In this document: piece after piece, positions 1-12,619 of the stretch
Position numbering within the stretch: position 1 is the first letter of the stretch
Layout: each line of letters opens with the position of its first letter
Source of the DNA: Porticoccus litoralis
GTDB taxonomy: Bacteria; Pseudomonadota; Gammaproteobacteria; Pseudomonadales; Porticoccaceae
Assembly: GCF_030676955.1 (NCBI RefSeq)
Contig: NZ_JAUUUU010000003.1
Coordinates: 1 to 64,000 of the forward strand
DNA: 64,000 nucleotides
Direction of reading: 5' to 3'
The notes under the pieces: model-generated
Database searches by the model: none
What the model was told of the DNA's origin: nothing
Seen by the model: the letters and a program-made list of their open reading frames with translations, nothing else
Position numbers and translations under genes: made by a program

Positions 1-1194
1 TTACTCGATAACTTTAGCGACGACGCCGGCGCCTACAGTACGGCCACCTTCACGGATCGCAAAACGCAAGCCATCTTCCATCGCAATCGGTGCAATCAAC
101 GTCACTACCATCTGCACGTTGTCGCCCGGCATGACCATCTCAACGCCTTCAGGCAGCTCACAAGCACCTGTCACGTCAGTGGTACGGAAGTAGAACTGCG
201 GACGGTAGCCTTTGAAGAACGGCGTGTGACGGCCACCTTCGTCCTTGGACAGCACATAAACTTCTGCTTCGAACTTGGTGTGCGGGGTAATGGTGCCCGG
301 CTTCGCCAGTACCTGACCACGCTCAACTTCGTCACGCTTGGTACCGCGCAGCAGTACACCAACGTTCTCACCAGCACGGCCTTCGTCCAGCAGCTTGCGG
401 AACATCTCAACACCGGTACAGGTGGTCTTGGTGGTGTCGTGGATACCGACAATTTCGATTTCCTCGCCCACTTTGATAATGCCGCGCTCTACACGACCGG
501 TAACTACCGTACCGCGACCAGAGATGGAGAATACGTCTTCGATCGGCATCAGGAACGGTTGGTCAATCGCGCGCTCCGGCTCCGGAATGTACTCGTCCAG
601 GGTCTCTACCAGCTTCTTAACAGCGGTAGTGCCCATTTCGTTATCGTCTTTGCCTTCCAGCGCCATCAGGGCAGAGCCGATGATGATCGGGGTATCGTCA
701 CCCGGGAAGTCGTACTGGTCCAGAAGTTCGCGAACTTCCATCTCTACCAGCTCCAGCAGCTCTTCGTCATCAACCATGTCGGCTTTGTTCAGGAAGACCA
801 CAATATAAGGTACGCCTACCTGACGGGACAGCAGGATGTGCTCACGGGTTTGTGGCATTGGGCCATCCGCTGCAGAACAAACCAGGATCGCCCCGTCCAT
901 CTGCGCCGCACCAGTGATCATGTTTTTCACATAGTCAGCGTGTCCGGGACAGTCTACGTGTGCGTAGTGACGGTTCGGTGAATCGTATTCCACGTGGGAG
1001 GTCGCAATGGTAATACCGCGCTCGCGCTCTTCCGGTGCATTGTCGATGCCGTCAAACGCCACCGCTGTACCACCCCAGACTTCCGCACACACGCGCGTCA
1101 GCGCCGCAGTCAGCGTCGTTTTACCATGGTCTACGTGACCAATCGTACCCACGTTTACGTGGGGCTTATTTCGTTCAAACTTTTCCTTCGCCAT
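1..1194 (-). CDS. tufB: Elongation factor Tu
   Basis: GTPase that delivers aminoacyl-tRNA to the ribosomal A site in the cytoplasm. The protein is 397 residues and complete; its TAA stop is the first three bases of the window. The GTPase motifs are present in order: GHVDHGKTT near residues 19-27, DCPGH near 81-85 and NKAD near 136-139, followed by the two beta-barrel domains. It lies directly downstream of four tRNA genes on the same strand, the same order as thrU-tyrU-glyT-thrT-tufB in Escherichia coli, so it is probably cotranscribed with them. The symbol tufB rather than tufA follows from that context only; a second tuf copy would lie outside the window. Confidence 0.98.
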   Translation of the reverse strand: MAKEKFERNKPHVNVGTIGHVDHGKTTLTAALTRVCAEVWGGTAVAFDGIDNAPEERERGITIATSHVEYDSPNRHYAHVDCPGHADYVKNMITGAAQMDGAILVCSAADGPMPQTREHILLSRQVGVPYIVVFLNKADMVDDEELLELVEMEVRELLDQYDFPGDDTPIIIGSALMALEGKDDNEMGTTAVKKLVETLDEYIPEPERAIDQPFLMPIEDVFSISGRGTVVTGRVERGIIKVGEEIEIVGIHDTTKTTCTGVEMFRKLLDEGRAGENVGVLLRGTKRDEVERGQVLAKPGTITPHTKFEAEVYVLSKDEGGRHTPFFKGYRPQFYFRTTDVTGACELPEGVEMVMPGDNVQMVVTLIAPIAMEDGLRFAIREGGRTVGAGVVAKVIE

Positions 1195-1266
1195 GACGAG
1201 CGCTCCTCATTAGGACCTGGTACTTCAAACAAAAACAATCCGCAGGGTCCAACCCTGTGGAATAAA

Positions 1267-1342
<76 letters not shown>

Positions 1343-1366
1343 GATATAAACGCCTTACCGTATCAA

Positions 1367-1440
<74 letters not shown>

Positions 1441-1563
1441 CTACTGCTGCCCCGGGACGCCAGCTCTATGAGCCGAGGTCACCATCTACGGCATTTCACT
1501 CTACACAGCCGGTCATCTGAGCCGGCTTGCCGATAACCATTTTTCGGCTATCTACAATGTTAA

Positions 1564-1647
1564 TGGTGCAGGGGGGTGGATTCGAACCACCGAAGCTTTC
1601 GCGTCAGATTTACAGTCTGATCCCTTTGGCCGCTCGGGAACCCCTGC
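1564..1647 (-). tRNA. tyrU: tRNA-Tyr (GTA)
   Basis: 84-nt class II tRNA on the minus strand with a long variable arm, encoded CCA and anticodon loop CTGTAAA (anticodon GTA). Second tRNA of the tufB operon. Confidence 0.97.
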
Positions 1648-1716
1648 GAAAAAGGCTGGACATTGTCCACACCACTTGCCGAGGTGTCAAACAAAAACAC
1701 CCGGCAAACATAAAAT

Positions 1717-1792
1717 TGGAGCTGGCGAGAGGAGTCGAACCCCCGACCGGCTGATTACAAGTCAGCTGCTCTACCAACTGAGCTACGCCAGC
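1717..1792 (-). tRNA. thrU: tRNA-Thr (TGT)
   Basis: 76-nt cloverleaf on the minus strand with encoded CCA, acceptor stem GCTGGCG and anticodon loop CTTGTAA (anticodon TGT). It is the promoter-proximal gene of the tRNA-tufB operon. Confidence 0.97.
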
Positions 1793-1828
1793 TCTAAATT
1801 AAAAACCCGCTGTTAAATCGGGAGCGCG

Positions 1829-1857
1829 ATTCTATTGAATGTTGGCCTCATAATCAA
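1829..1857 (-). promoter_or_regulatory. Promoter of the tRNA-tufB operon
   Basis: Read on the minus strand, a TTGATT -35 box (1852-1857) and a TAGAAT -10 box (1829-1834) are separated by 17 bp. A GC-rich discriminator, CGCGCTCCC, follows, as is usual for growth-rate and ppGpp controlled stable-RNA promoters. The first tRNA starts about 36 bp downstream of the -10 box. The rrn promoters of this window use the same TAGAAT box. Confidence 0.75.
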
Positions 1858-1948
1858 CCGTTGCACGAACCCAATCCGCGTTTTTTGGAAGATTAATCAC
1901 CAGGCCTTATGTTGATCCGCCAAGTGACCGCCTTTGAGAATCATATGG

Positions 1949-2704
1949 TCAGTTCGACATTTCGCACGGGATCGATTCCTCTTGGCGAATAGCCGATTCC
2001 TCAATACCTAAGGTAGCTGCGATATCAGAAAGGGTGTTTTCATCGTTATTATCCCCCTTGAGTTGCACCCATGCCTTTTTTTCTACTTTTGTCCGAGGGA
2101 TCAGCACACTTTCCACGCCCTCTGCCAACAATTTGTCCTGATAGCTATCTGCGTTTTCCTTTCCACTGAATACACCCAGAGTAACCCCGTTCTCATACTC
2201 ACCATCAGTAATCAGGTAACTCTCGATATTCCTGTCGTGCAGTGACTTCAATAATAATTCTGCCTCCGCCCGAGTTTCCCTCGGCTGCATAATGAGCCAG
2301 AAGCCCTCACTAACCACCTCTTCTTTATTAATGACCAATATTCCATTCGCTCGGTCACCTAACACCAATAGGATTTTAGCTACCATTTGCGGCTCAAAGG
2401 GTCCCAGCTGGCGACACACCTCTTCATCGACCGGCATATCCGAGACATGCTGCTCAGGTTCTGCTGGCGACATTTTCTCTAACTGTTGTTGGTTTGCCTC
2501 TTCGGCAACTACTTTCTGCTCATCGGCTGCGGAGCTTTCACCCCATAACTGCAATTCTTTCACCTCTGCGCCTTGCCCAGCGCGGTTAACTGACGTCAAG
2601 TCAGAAACGACATCACGACGATGATCTGCCGCACCGCTAAACCAATAGGCTGCCACTGCGTTAAGCATCAACAATGTCCAGAAAAACCAGCGCATTTTAT
2701 TCAT
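1949..2704 (-). CDS. SPOR-like membrane-anchored protein
   Basis: 251-residue protein with one N-terminal membrane segment (about residues 4-22), an acidic Gln/Glu-rich linker and a C-terminal region resembling a SPOR domain. In that region a conserved GFWLIM...AEAELLLKSL stretch is followed by an EYENGVTLGVFSGKENAD stretch. SPOR domains bind denuded septal peptidoglycan, so a cell-envelope or division role is inferred. The ATG overlaps the coaX stop codon by 4 bp (ATGA), so it is translationally coupled to coaX. The same small protein sits between coaX and the tRNA cluster in Pseudomonas. The SPOR call is by pattern only; the first SPOR half is clearer than the last. Confidence 0.65.
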   Translation of the reverse strand: MNKMRWFFWTLLMLNAVAAYWFSGAADHRRDVVSDLTSVNRAGQGAEVKELQLWGESSAADEQKVVAEEANQQQLEKMSPAEPEQHVSDMPVDEEVCRQLGPFEPQMVAKILLVLGDRANGILVINKEEVVSEGFWLIMQPRETRAEAELLLKSLHDRNIESYLITDGEYENGVTLGVFSGKENADSYQDKLLAEGVESVLIPRTKVEKKAWVQLKGDNNDENTLSDIAATLGIEESAIRQEESIPCEMSN

Positions 2705-3417
2705 GGGAATACTACAGCTAGGCCGTCCAAAACCAGATCCTTGCAGTAAACGGCCTCACGGTCCTTCAGCGGTAACAACGACTCACCATCACCACCTGTG
2801 ACAAAAATCTTTGCATTGGCTTCAGAGCACAATAGCTCCTCGTGGACAGCTTCAACAAAACTTCGCAGCATCAATAAGGCGCCATGATCCACAGCCTCCT
2901 GGGTTGACACACCCGGAGTAACTTCTCTCCGGAACCCTTCGCTAAGAAGTATTTTCGCTGTGCCACCGAGCAAGCTGTTTCGCATCATCATCACACCGGG
3001 CACAATGTACCCGCCATGGTGCTGACCTACACTGTCCAGCACATCTATCGTCACCGCACTGCCGGCATCAACCACCACACAGGCACCCTGATATTGCTGC
3101 CAGGCAGCAATCAGTGCCAACCACCGATCAACCCCCATAGATTCGGGCTGCTCGTAACCACAGGTAATACCTCCTGCATTTTTCGTGGTTTGTGCTTTCT
3201 GCACAATACAACCCCAATGCGCTGCTGCAGTTTCAACCCCTCTGGTGACACTTGCATTACCCACACTGGACAACCTGATGCGTGTTGGCACTCCCTGAAC
3301 ACCGATTTCCCTTGCAGCATCATCAAAGGTCTTGTGAACACCATGAATATTGACGCCGCTATCGTGGCTGACACGCCACTTCACTCGCGTGTTACCCACA
3401 TCAACATCAACGATCAT
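2701..3417 (-). CDS. coaX: Type III pantothenate kinase
   Basis: Phosphorylates pantothenate with ATP, the first step of coenzyme A synthesis. The ATG at 3417 is chosen because the protein then begins MIVDVDVGNTRVKW, the phosphate-1 motif expected at the very N-terminus, and GGGG lies 5 nt upstream. The upstream in-frame extension to 3471 has no family counterpart. Other motifs are GVDRW (about 95-99) and DAGSAVTID (about 117-125), followed by GGYIVPG. The length of 238 residues suits the family. The start overlaps the end of birA by 11 bp and the stop overlaps the SPOR gene, so the three genes form one tight operon. BirA-CoaX adjacency is common in gammaproteobacteria. Confidence 0.93.
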   Translation of the reverse strand: MIVDVDVGNTRVKWRVSHDSGVNIHGVHKTFDDAAREIGVQGVPTRIRLSSVGNASVTRGVETAAAHWGCIVQKAQTTKNAGGITCGYEQPESMGVDRWLALIAAWQQYQGACVVVDAGSAVTIDVLDSVGQHHGGYIVPGVMMMRNSLLGGTAKILLSEGFRREVTPGVSTQEAVDHGALLMLRSFVEAVHEELLCSEANAKIFVTGGDGESLLPLKDREAVYCKDLVLDGLAVVFP

Positions 3418-4381
3418 CACTACCCCGCATACTGATTTCGCCACCACTAAAAGATTGTAGAGCGCCATCAATTTCGATCAGCAAGGCGCCACGATCATCA
3501 ACACCACGAGCAATACCCTGCAGGGATTTGTTGAGCATCGACAGGGTCACACCCTTACCGTCAAATGCATCATTTTTTTTCCACTCATCCCTGTAGGCAC
3601 CAAAACCCCTCTGTTGGTAGTTCACCAACAGATCAAACAATTCCTTGACCAAAGATACTGACAATTGATTACGCGAGATGGGTGTAGATGAAATCTGGGA
3701 GATATCCGCCCATGGTTGGTCAATTGACCCTCCTGACGATGTCGTCATGTTCAGATTCAGCCCAACACCCACGACTACCTGGCAAAAACCAGCGGGATCA
3801 CCTAACACCTCCAAGAGTATGCCGCCCAGCTTTTTATTTTCCCAAAGCAGGTCATTTGGCCACTTAAAGGCAAGCGCATCAACGCCACAATTAACGAGCG
3901 CTCGCCTGACGGCCACACCGACAGCCAGACTCAGCCCTTCTATTACCTGAACCCCGCCCTCAAAGCCCCACACAACAGACAGATAGATATTTCTTCCCAG
4001 CGGGCTGACCCACTTACGTCCTCGCCTTCCTCGTCCTTCGGTCTGCTGTTCCGCCAAAATGACCAGCCCAGTTTCATTACACTCGGCGGCGGCCTCCCTG
4101 GCCAGTTCATTAGTAGAAGTGATGGTACTGTAAAGGCTCAAACGAGGACGAATAGCAAAAGTGCTACTATCAAGCTGTTGCTCCAATGCTTCAGCATTTA
4201 ACAGATCCAAGCCACCAGGAATTCTGTAACCACACCCTTTTTGGGATTCGACCTGCAATCCAGCATCGACAAGCTTCTGCACTTGCTTCCATACGGCCGT
4301 TCTAGAAATCCCCAATTGCTCGCCAAGTTGCTCACCGGAGTGATATTCGCCATCAGCCAGTATGTTTAAGAGACTATCCAT
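3407..4381 (-). CDS. birA: Bifunctional biotin-protein ligase / biotin operon repressor
   Basis: Activates biotin to biotinyl-5'-AMP and transfers it to the biotin carboxyl carrier protein; as a dimer it also represses biotin genes. An N-terminal winged helix is present (about residues 1-55, with the helix ISRTAVWKQVQKL). The catalytic domain carries GRGRRGRKW (about 116-124) and the substrate stretch KWPNDLLW. The ATG at 4381 is preferred over an upstream one at 4411, because it places the helix-turn-helix at the N-terminus and overlaps the preceding stop as TGATG. That gives 324 residues, close to the E. coli protein. Coupled to coaX downstream. Confidence 0.94.
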   Translation of the reverse strand: MDSLLNILADGEYHSGEQLGEQLGISRTAVWKQVQKLVDAGLQVESQKGCGYRIPGGLDLLNAEALEQQLDSSTFAIRPRLSLYSTITSTNELAREAAAECNETGLVILAEQQTEGRGRRGRKWVSPLGRNIYLSVVWGFEGGVQVIEGLSLAVGVAVRRALVNCGVDALAFKWPNDLLWENKKLGGILLEVLGDPAGFCQVVVGVGLNLNMTTSSGGSIDQPWADISQISSTPISRNQLSVSLVKELFDLLVNYQQRGFGAYRDEWKKNDAFDGKGVTLSMLNKSLQGIARGVDDRGALLIEIDGALQSFSGGEISMRGSDDR

Positions 4382-5190
4382 CAGGCTACCAACAGCCTCA
4401 CATTGATCCACACAAACCGCATACCTATTAGGAACAGAAGCAGGGCAAAGCCTTTGCTTAACATATCGCCCGGCAACCGGTGAGCAAGCCTGGCACCGAA
4501 ACGGGCAAAAATAGTACTGGATGCAACAATACCAATAAATGCTGGTAGATAGATGTAACCCATAGCGTGTGGTGGCAGCTCTACAGCGCCATAACCTTTA
4601 TAGAGGTAGGTCAACGCGCCACTCACAGCAATGGGAAGGCCGCAGGCCGCAGATGTACCAACAGCATGTTTAACAGGCACTCTAACCCAGGTGAGAAAAG
4701 GGACGCTTAGGGAACCGCCACCAATTCCAAACAAACTGGAAACAAAACCAATCACACCGCCTACAGCAGTTTTGCCTGCAGGGCCTGGCATATTCGCGCC
4801 ACCGTCAGGGTTGATTGGAAAGGCCATTTTGCCCGCAACGAGACACAAGAAAACACCAAATGCCAATTGAAGTGAGGCGCCTGTAATACTGATAGCAAAG
4901 ACAGCACCAAGAGCCGCGCCAAGACAAATTCCCGGCGTCAGCCACAACGCAACACGCCATAGCACAGCACCGTGTCGGTTATGAGCAGAAACGGAGCTGA
5001 TGGAGGTAATCACGATAGTGGCTAGAGAAGTACCGATCGCAAGGTGGGTAAGTATATCCGGTGAAAGGCCCTGCGCAGTAAATGTGAAGATGAGAATAGG
5101 AACAATGACGACGCCGCCACCTAGGCCAAACAAGCCACTAATTAAACCGGCAACAGCCCCCAGGCCTAGATACAGCAGGTAAACGTCCAC
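4381..5190 (-). CDS. TauE/SafE-family (TSUP) membrane permease
   Basis: Polytopic inner-membrane protein with about eight hydrophobic segments. Two family-typical glycine-rich repeats are present: GLFGLGGGVVIVPIL near the N-terminus and SLFGIGGGSLSVPFL in the middle. Members export or import sulfur-containing or organic anions; the substrate here is unknown. I prefer a GTG start at 5190, preceded by GGGGGTG, giving 269 residues. An ATG at 5250 would add a Cys-rich leader (MRCCCF) not expected in this family. Its stop overlaps the birA start (TGATG). It separates birA from the rRNA operon, two neighbours that lie closer in Pseudomonas. Confidence 0.82.
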   Translation of the reverse strand: MDVYLLYLGLGAVAGLISGLFGLGGGVVIVPILIFTFTAQGLSPDILTHLAIGTSLATIVITSISSVSAHNRHGAVLWRVALWLTPGICLGAALGAVFAISITGASLQLAFGVFLCLVAGKMAFPINPDGGANMPGPAGKTAVGGVIGFVSSLFGIGGGSLSVPFLTWVRVPVKHAVGTSAACGLPIAVSGALTYLYKGYGAVELPPHAMGYIYLPAFIGIVASSTIFARFGARLAHRLPGDMLSKGFALLLFLIGMRFVWINVRLLVA

Positions 5191-5307
5191 GACACCCCCA
5201 AAGCAACAGCATCGCATTATGCCTGATTTGGAATAGTCATGAACAACCACAAACCAGGTGGTTGTTCATGCGCACTATTTGAAAAACGTGCTTAGAAAAT
5301 GAAGACG

Positions 5308-5341
5308 AAAAAAAACCTCACAAATCTGTGAGGTTTTTTTA
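5308..5341 (-). terminator. rRNA operon terminator
   Basis: Perfect 9-bp stem AACCTCACA/TGTGAGGTT (5314-5322 and 5327-5335) with loop AATC. It has a run of T on either strand, so it can terminate in both directions. It lies just past the 5S gene. Confidence 0.85.
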
Positions 5342-5348
5342 ATAAGAA

Positions 5349-5463
5349 CCTGACGATGACCTACTCTCACATGGGGAGACCCCACACTACCATCGGCGCT
5401 AAGCGGTTTCACTTCTGAGTTCGGGATGGGGTCAGGTGGTTCACGCTCGCTATTGTCGTCAGG
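5349..5463 (-). rRNA. rrf: 5S ribosomal RNA
   Basis: About 115 nt on the minus strand. It contains the conserved core CCCATCCCGAACTCAGAAG and GAGAGTAGG near the 3' end, and complementary termini (CTGACGA/TCGTCAGG type). Last gene of the rRNA operon. Confidence 0.95.
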
Positions 5464-5609
5464 AAAACGGTTATGAGTGCGAAGCAACCGATATGACTTG
5501 GGTAAAGTCGACGGCCTTGTGGCTTCGTACTCAAATAGGGCGGTAAAAATGTTAAAGCAGCGAGTGATTCATCGGACACCGGTCCGTAATGCAATCATTT
5601 CTATTATAT

Positions 5610-8498
<2,889 letters not shown>

Positions 8499-8608
8499 AT
8501 ATAAGACAAACGACTGCATTTACGATAATCATCTTTCGATGACGTTTTCGCCGGACAGGTGTATAAGAATACACTCGCCTTTGTTAGTACAGCTTTAACA
8601 TTTCTACC

Positions 8609-8624
8609 TTTTTAAAGAACGTCT
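8609..8624 (-). promoter_or_regulatory. boxA-type antitermination site before 23S
   Basis: Minus-strand GACGTTCTTTAAAAAG in the 16S-23S spacer resembles boxA (TGCTCTTTAACA). It lies about 110 nt upstream of the 23S 5' end, where NusB/NusE-dependent antitermination sites are expected. Confidence 0.55.
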
Positions 8625-8705
8625 GATTCAAAAATCAGAATTAAGCAATCGATGAACAATTCCTTAATTCTTATTTCTGACAAGCAGCAAAGTAACAGTG
8701 GAGAG

Positions 8706-8781
8706 TGGTGGAGCTAAGCGGGATCGAACCGCTGACCTCCTGCGTGCAAGGCAGGCGCTCTCCCAGCTGAGCTATAGCCCC
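8706..8781 (-). tRNA. alaT: tRNA-Ala (TGC)
   Basis: 76 nt on the minus strand in the 16S-23S spacer. Acceptor stem GGGGCTA/TAGCTCC contains one G-U pair, CCA is encoded, and anticodon loop CTTGCAC gives anticodon TGC. Confidence 0.97.
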
Positions 8782-8809
8782 ATAGCAACCTAATGTCCAA
8801 TCTAGGAAT

Positions 8810-8886
<77 letters not shown>

Positions 8887-8992
8887 ACTGTATACCCAAA
8901 GGGTGTGCGCTTGCCTGGGCAACCGCGTGCTGCTCTTTATCAGTGATCAGATAATGCGTGTGAGTACTTGACTGAAACGTCAGTGCTTCGAT

Positions 8993-10528
<1,536 letters not shown>

Positions 10529-10710
10529 AATCTTTTACCTCTACCTTTCGGTAAGAGGGAGCAGTTTCACGAAAACCCGTGGTACTACTCAAAAACTTGG
10601 CTCAAACACTTTGGCTTACCAAATCGTATGAATTGATGAGTTACTTGCGTTTGATGATTCGTTGTCACATGAATCGTCTCAGCAAGCACCCACACGCATT
10701 ATCTGATCTA

Positions 10711-10724
10711 TTTGTTAAAGAACG
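10711..10724 (-). promoter_or_regulatory. boxA antitermination site of the rrn leader
   Basis: Minus-strand CGTTCTTTAACAAA matches the boxA consensus. It lies between the promoters and 16S, where the NusA/B/E/G antitermination complex loads. Confidence 0.7.
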
Positions 10725-10750
10725 TTTGCTCCCTTGGGAGCGGGCTGCGT

Positions 10751-10778
10751 ATTCTAAGGATCGCCGCCCTTATGTCAA
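10751..10778 (-). promoter_or_regulatory. rrn promoter, 16S-proximal
   Basis: Minus strand TTGACA (10773-10778), 16-bp spacer, TAGAAT (10751-10756), then a GC-rich discriminator. An A/T-tract-rich stretch directly upstream (about 10788-10822) looks like an UP element. This is the copy nearest to 16S. Confidence 0.85.
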
Positions 10779-10860
10779 CTGATTTCGATGATTATTTTTT
10801 AAAAAATTTTCATCTTTTTTTCAGTTGATCCGCTTGGCTTGTTCCCCGAAGCGGACGCGC

Positions 10861-10888
10861 ATTCTAGCGCCTTACACCTTGTTGTCAA
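10861..10888 (-). promoter_or_regulatory. rrn promoter, middle
   Basis: Minus strand TTGACA (10883-10888), 16-bp spacer, TAGAAT (10861-10866), then a GC-rich GCGCGTCCG discriminator. An A/T-rich tract lies upstream. Confidence 0.82.
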
Positions 10889-10973
10889 CGCCTTTCTGTA
10901 AAAAAGTTTTTCTTTCTTCACAGCGCCTTGACGGTGCGTTCAGACCGGCTAGTAACTCCGAACTGAGGCGCGC

Positions 10974-11001
10974 ATTCTAGCGATTAATTTCAGGCAGTCA
11001 A
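10974..11001 (-). promoter_or_regulatory. rrn promoter, 16S-distal
   Basis: Minus strand TTGACT (10996-11001), 16-bp spacer, TAGAAT (10974-10979), GC-rich discriminator. An A-rich tract lies upstream. It has the same geometry as the two downstream copies. Confidence 0.8.
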
Positions 11002-11075
11002 CGCCTTTTTCAGAATTTTTTTTACTGGCTCTGTTTAACTACTTTTCAGTCAGGCCAGCTGTATTCTTATAGCAC

Positions 11076-11105
11076 AAAAAAACGCGACACAAGGTCGCGT
11101 TTAGC
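11076..11105 (-). terminator. tyrS terminator
   Basis: Minus-strand stem AACGCGAC/GTCGCGTT (11081-11088 and 11094-11101) with a 5-nt loop and a following T run. It lies about 20 bp past the tyrS stop and separates tyrS from the rrn promoters. Confidence 0.88.
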
Positions 11106-11122
11106 AATAAGTGATAGAGCTA

Positions 11123-12430
11123 TCAGACCAGTTCAAAGAGGTGATGCTTCTTCTTGCCCATCTTCACCATAAAGAAACGTCCGTACAACGCACTACCGGG
11201 ATTAAAGCACTCTCCAGCCCGCAAGTTGTCACTTTCATCCTTAGCAATACCATTCACCAGTACAGCCGAGCGCCCCAGGGCATCTTTTACTTCTCTTCCC
11301 GCCTTGGCCATTCCGCACTCTGTCAGCAAGGTGGTCAGCGGCTTGCCGTCCAAGTCCACAGAAGACAGATCACTTGCTGGCATACCATCCTGCTTAAGCT
11401 GCTCTAAGTCATTTTCTGTTAACGACTCCAGCCCACCTGAAAACAACGCCTCGGTGATTCTCTCTGCCGCCGTCAATCCTGATTCACCATGCACTAGCCT
11501 GGTCACCTCTCTGGCCAGAATACCCTGGGCAGACTTCCTGCCCTGCGTTTCTGCATCAACACGCTCTATTTCCTCAATTTCGGAAACTGGCAAGAAGGTA
11601 AAATATCGCAGAAATTTATAGACGTCGGCATCCGCGGTATTTATCCAGAACTGGTAAAAAGCGTAGGGAGATGTCTTGGCTCTATCCAGCCAGATTGTCC
11701 CGGTTTCCGTTTTACCAAACTTGGTGCCATCCGCCTTGGTCACCAGCGGCAGCGTTAGGCCAAATACCTGATTCCCGTTAAGCCTTCTCGTTAGGTCTAT
11801 TCCACCAGTGATATTCCCCCACTGGTCTGAACCGCCCAGCTGCAAGGTGCACTGATATCGCTTGTTGAGCTCAGCAAAGTCGTAGGACTGCAGCAACATG
11901 TAAGTAAACTCGGTATATGAAATACCAGCACCCTCTCGATCAAGGCGCTGCTTCACCGACTCTTTATTCACCATATTGTTAACAGAGAAATGCTTGCCCA
12001 CATCTCGCAGAAAATTAAGCAGCCCCATGCCGCCAATCCAGTCGAGGTTGTTCACCACCTCCGCGGAACAGTCACCCGCCTCAAAATCAATAAACTGAGA
12101 GACCTGTGACCTGATGCGCTCCACCCAGCTACCGACCACATCAGGGGTATTCAACTTGCGTTCCTGGGCTTTGAAACTGGGATCACCAATCAGCCCGGTG
12201 GCCCCTCCCACCAGGGCGATAGGCTTATGTCCCGCCAACTGGAAGCGACGCAACGCCAACAACGGCACCAGGCTGCCTATATGAAGGCTGTCTGCTGTTG
12301 GATCAAAGCCACAATAGAGTGTACGGCCCCCAGAGGACAAGTGCTCCTCCAATGCGCCATCGCCCGTCATCTGTGCAATCAGCCCTCGAGCCTGTAAATC
12401 AGCTATCAGCTCCAAAGAATCTCCAGACAT
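11123..12430 (-). CDS. tyrS: Tyrosyl-tRNA synthetase
   Basis: Charges tRNA-Tyr with tyrosine in the cytoplasm. The class I signature appears as HIGS at about residues 50-53 and the second signature as KFGKT around residue 245. The tyrosine pocket stretch YDFAELN and an S4-like RNA-binding C-terminus are present. The length of 435 residues is slightly above the usual 400-425. Its left end is marked by a strong terminator. Divergent from the M23 peptidase gene, the arrangement seen in Pseudomonas. Confidence 0.96.
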   Translation of the reverse strand: MSGDSLELIADLQARGLIAQMTGDGALEEHLSSGGRTLYCGFDPTADSLHIGSLVPLLALRRFQLAGHKPIALVGGATGLIGDPSFKAQERKLNTPDVVGSWVERIRSQVSQFIDFEAGDCSAEVVNNLDWIGGMGLLNFLRDVGKHFSVNNMVNKESVKQRLDREGAGISYTEFTYMLLQSYDFAELNKRYQCTLQLGGSDQWGNITGGIDLTRRLNGNQVFGLTLPLVTKADGTKFGKTETGTIWLDRAKTSPYAFYQFWINTADADVYKFLRYFTFLPVSEIEEIERVDAETQGRKSAQGILAREVTRLVHGESGLTAAERITEALFSGGLESLTENDLEQLKQDGMPASDLSSVDLDGKPLTTLLTECGMAKAGREVKDALGRSAVLVNGIAKDESDNLRAGECFNPGSALYGRFFMVKMGKKKHHLFELV

Positions 12431-12619
12431 GCCTTCTTCTCTTATTAACTACCGCCAAACAAAGGGAGGCAAACCTTACATTATCCCGCCGCAAAAACAA
12501 GAGTGCGCGACCCCATACGCCTTTAGTATCAGTGGGATTGGCCGATTATCTGTTATATATTGGAGCCTTAAGCACACCAATTACAGTAATGGTTAAACGA
12601 CCATGAGCCTGAAAGCACT

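Larger units (their letters stand above)
10529..11076 (-). other. rRNA operon promoter and leader region
   Basis: About 550 bp without a protein gene. It holds three tandem rrn promoters, their A/T-rich upstream tracts, the boxA element and the 16S 5' leader. ORFs here are not credible. Confidence 0.85.

Noticed and set aside
226..981. A 251-codon ORF antisense to tufB.
   Set aside because: Mirror of a highly expressed gene with strong codon bias. No start signal or motif.
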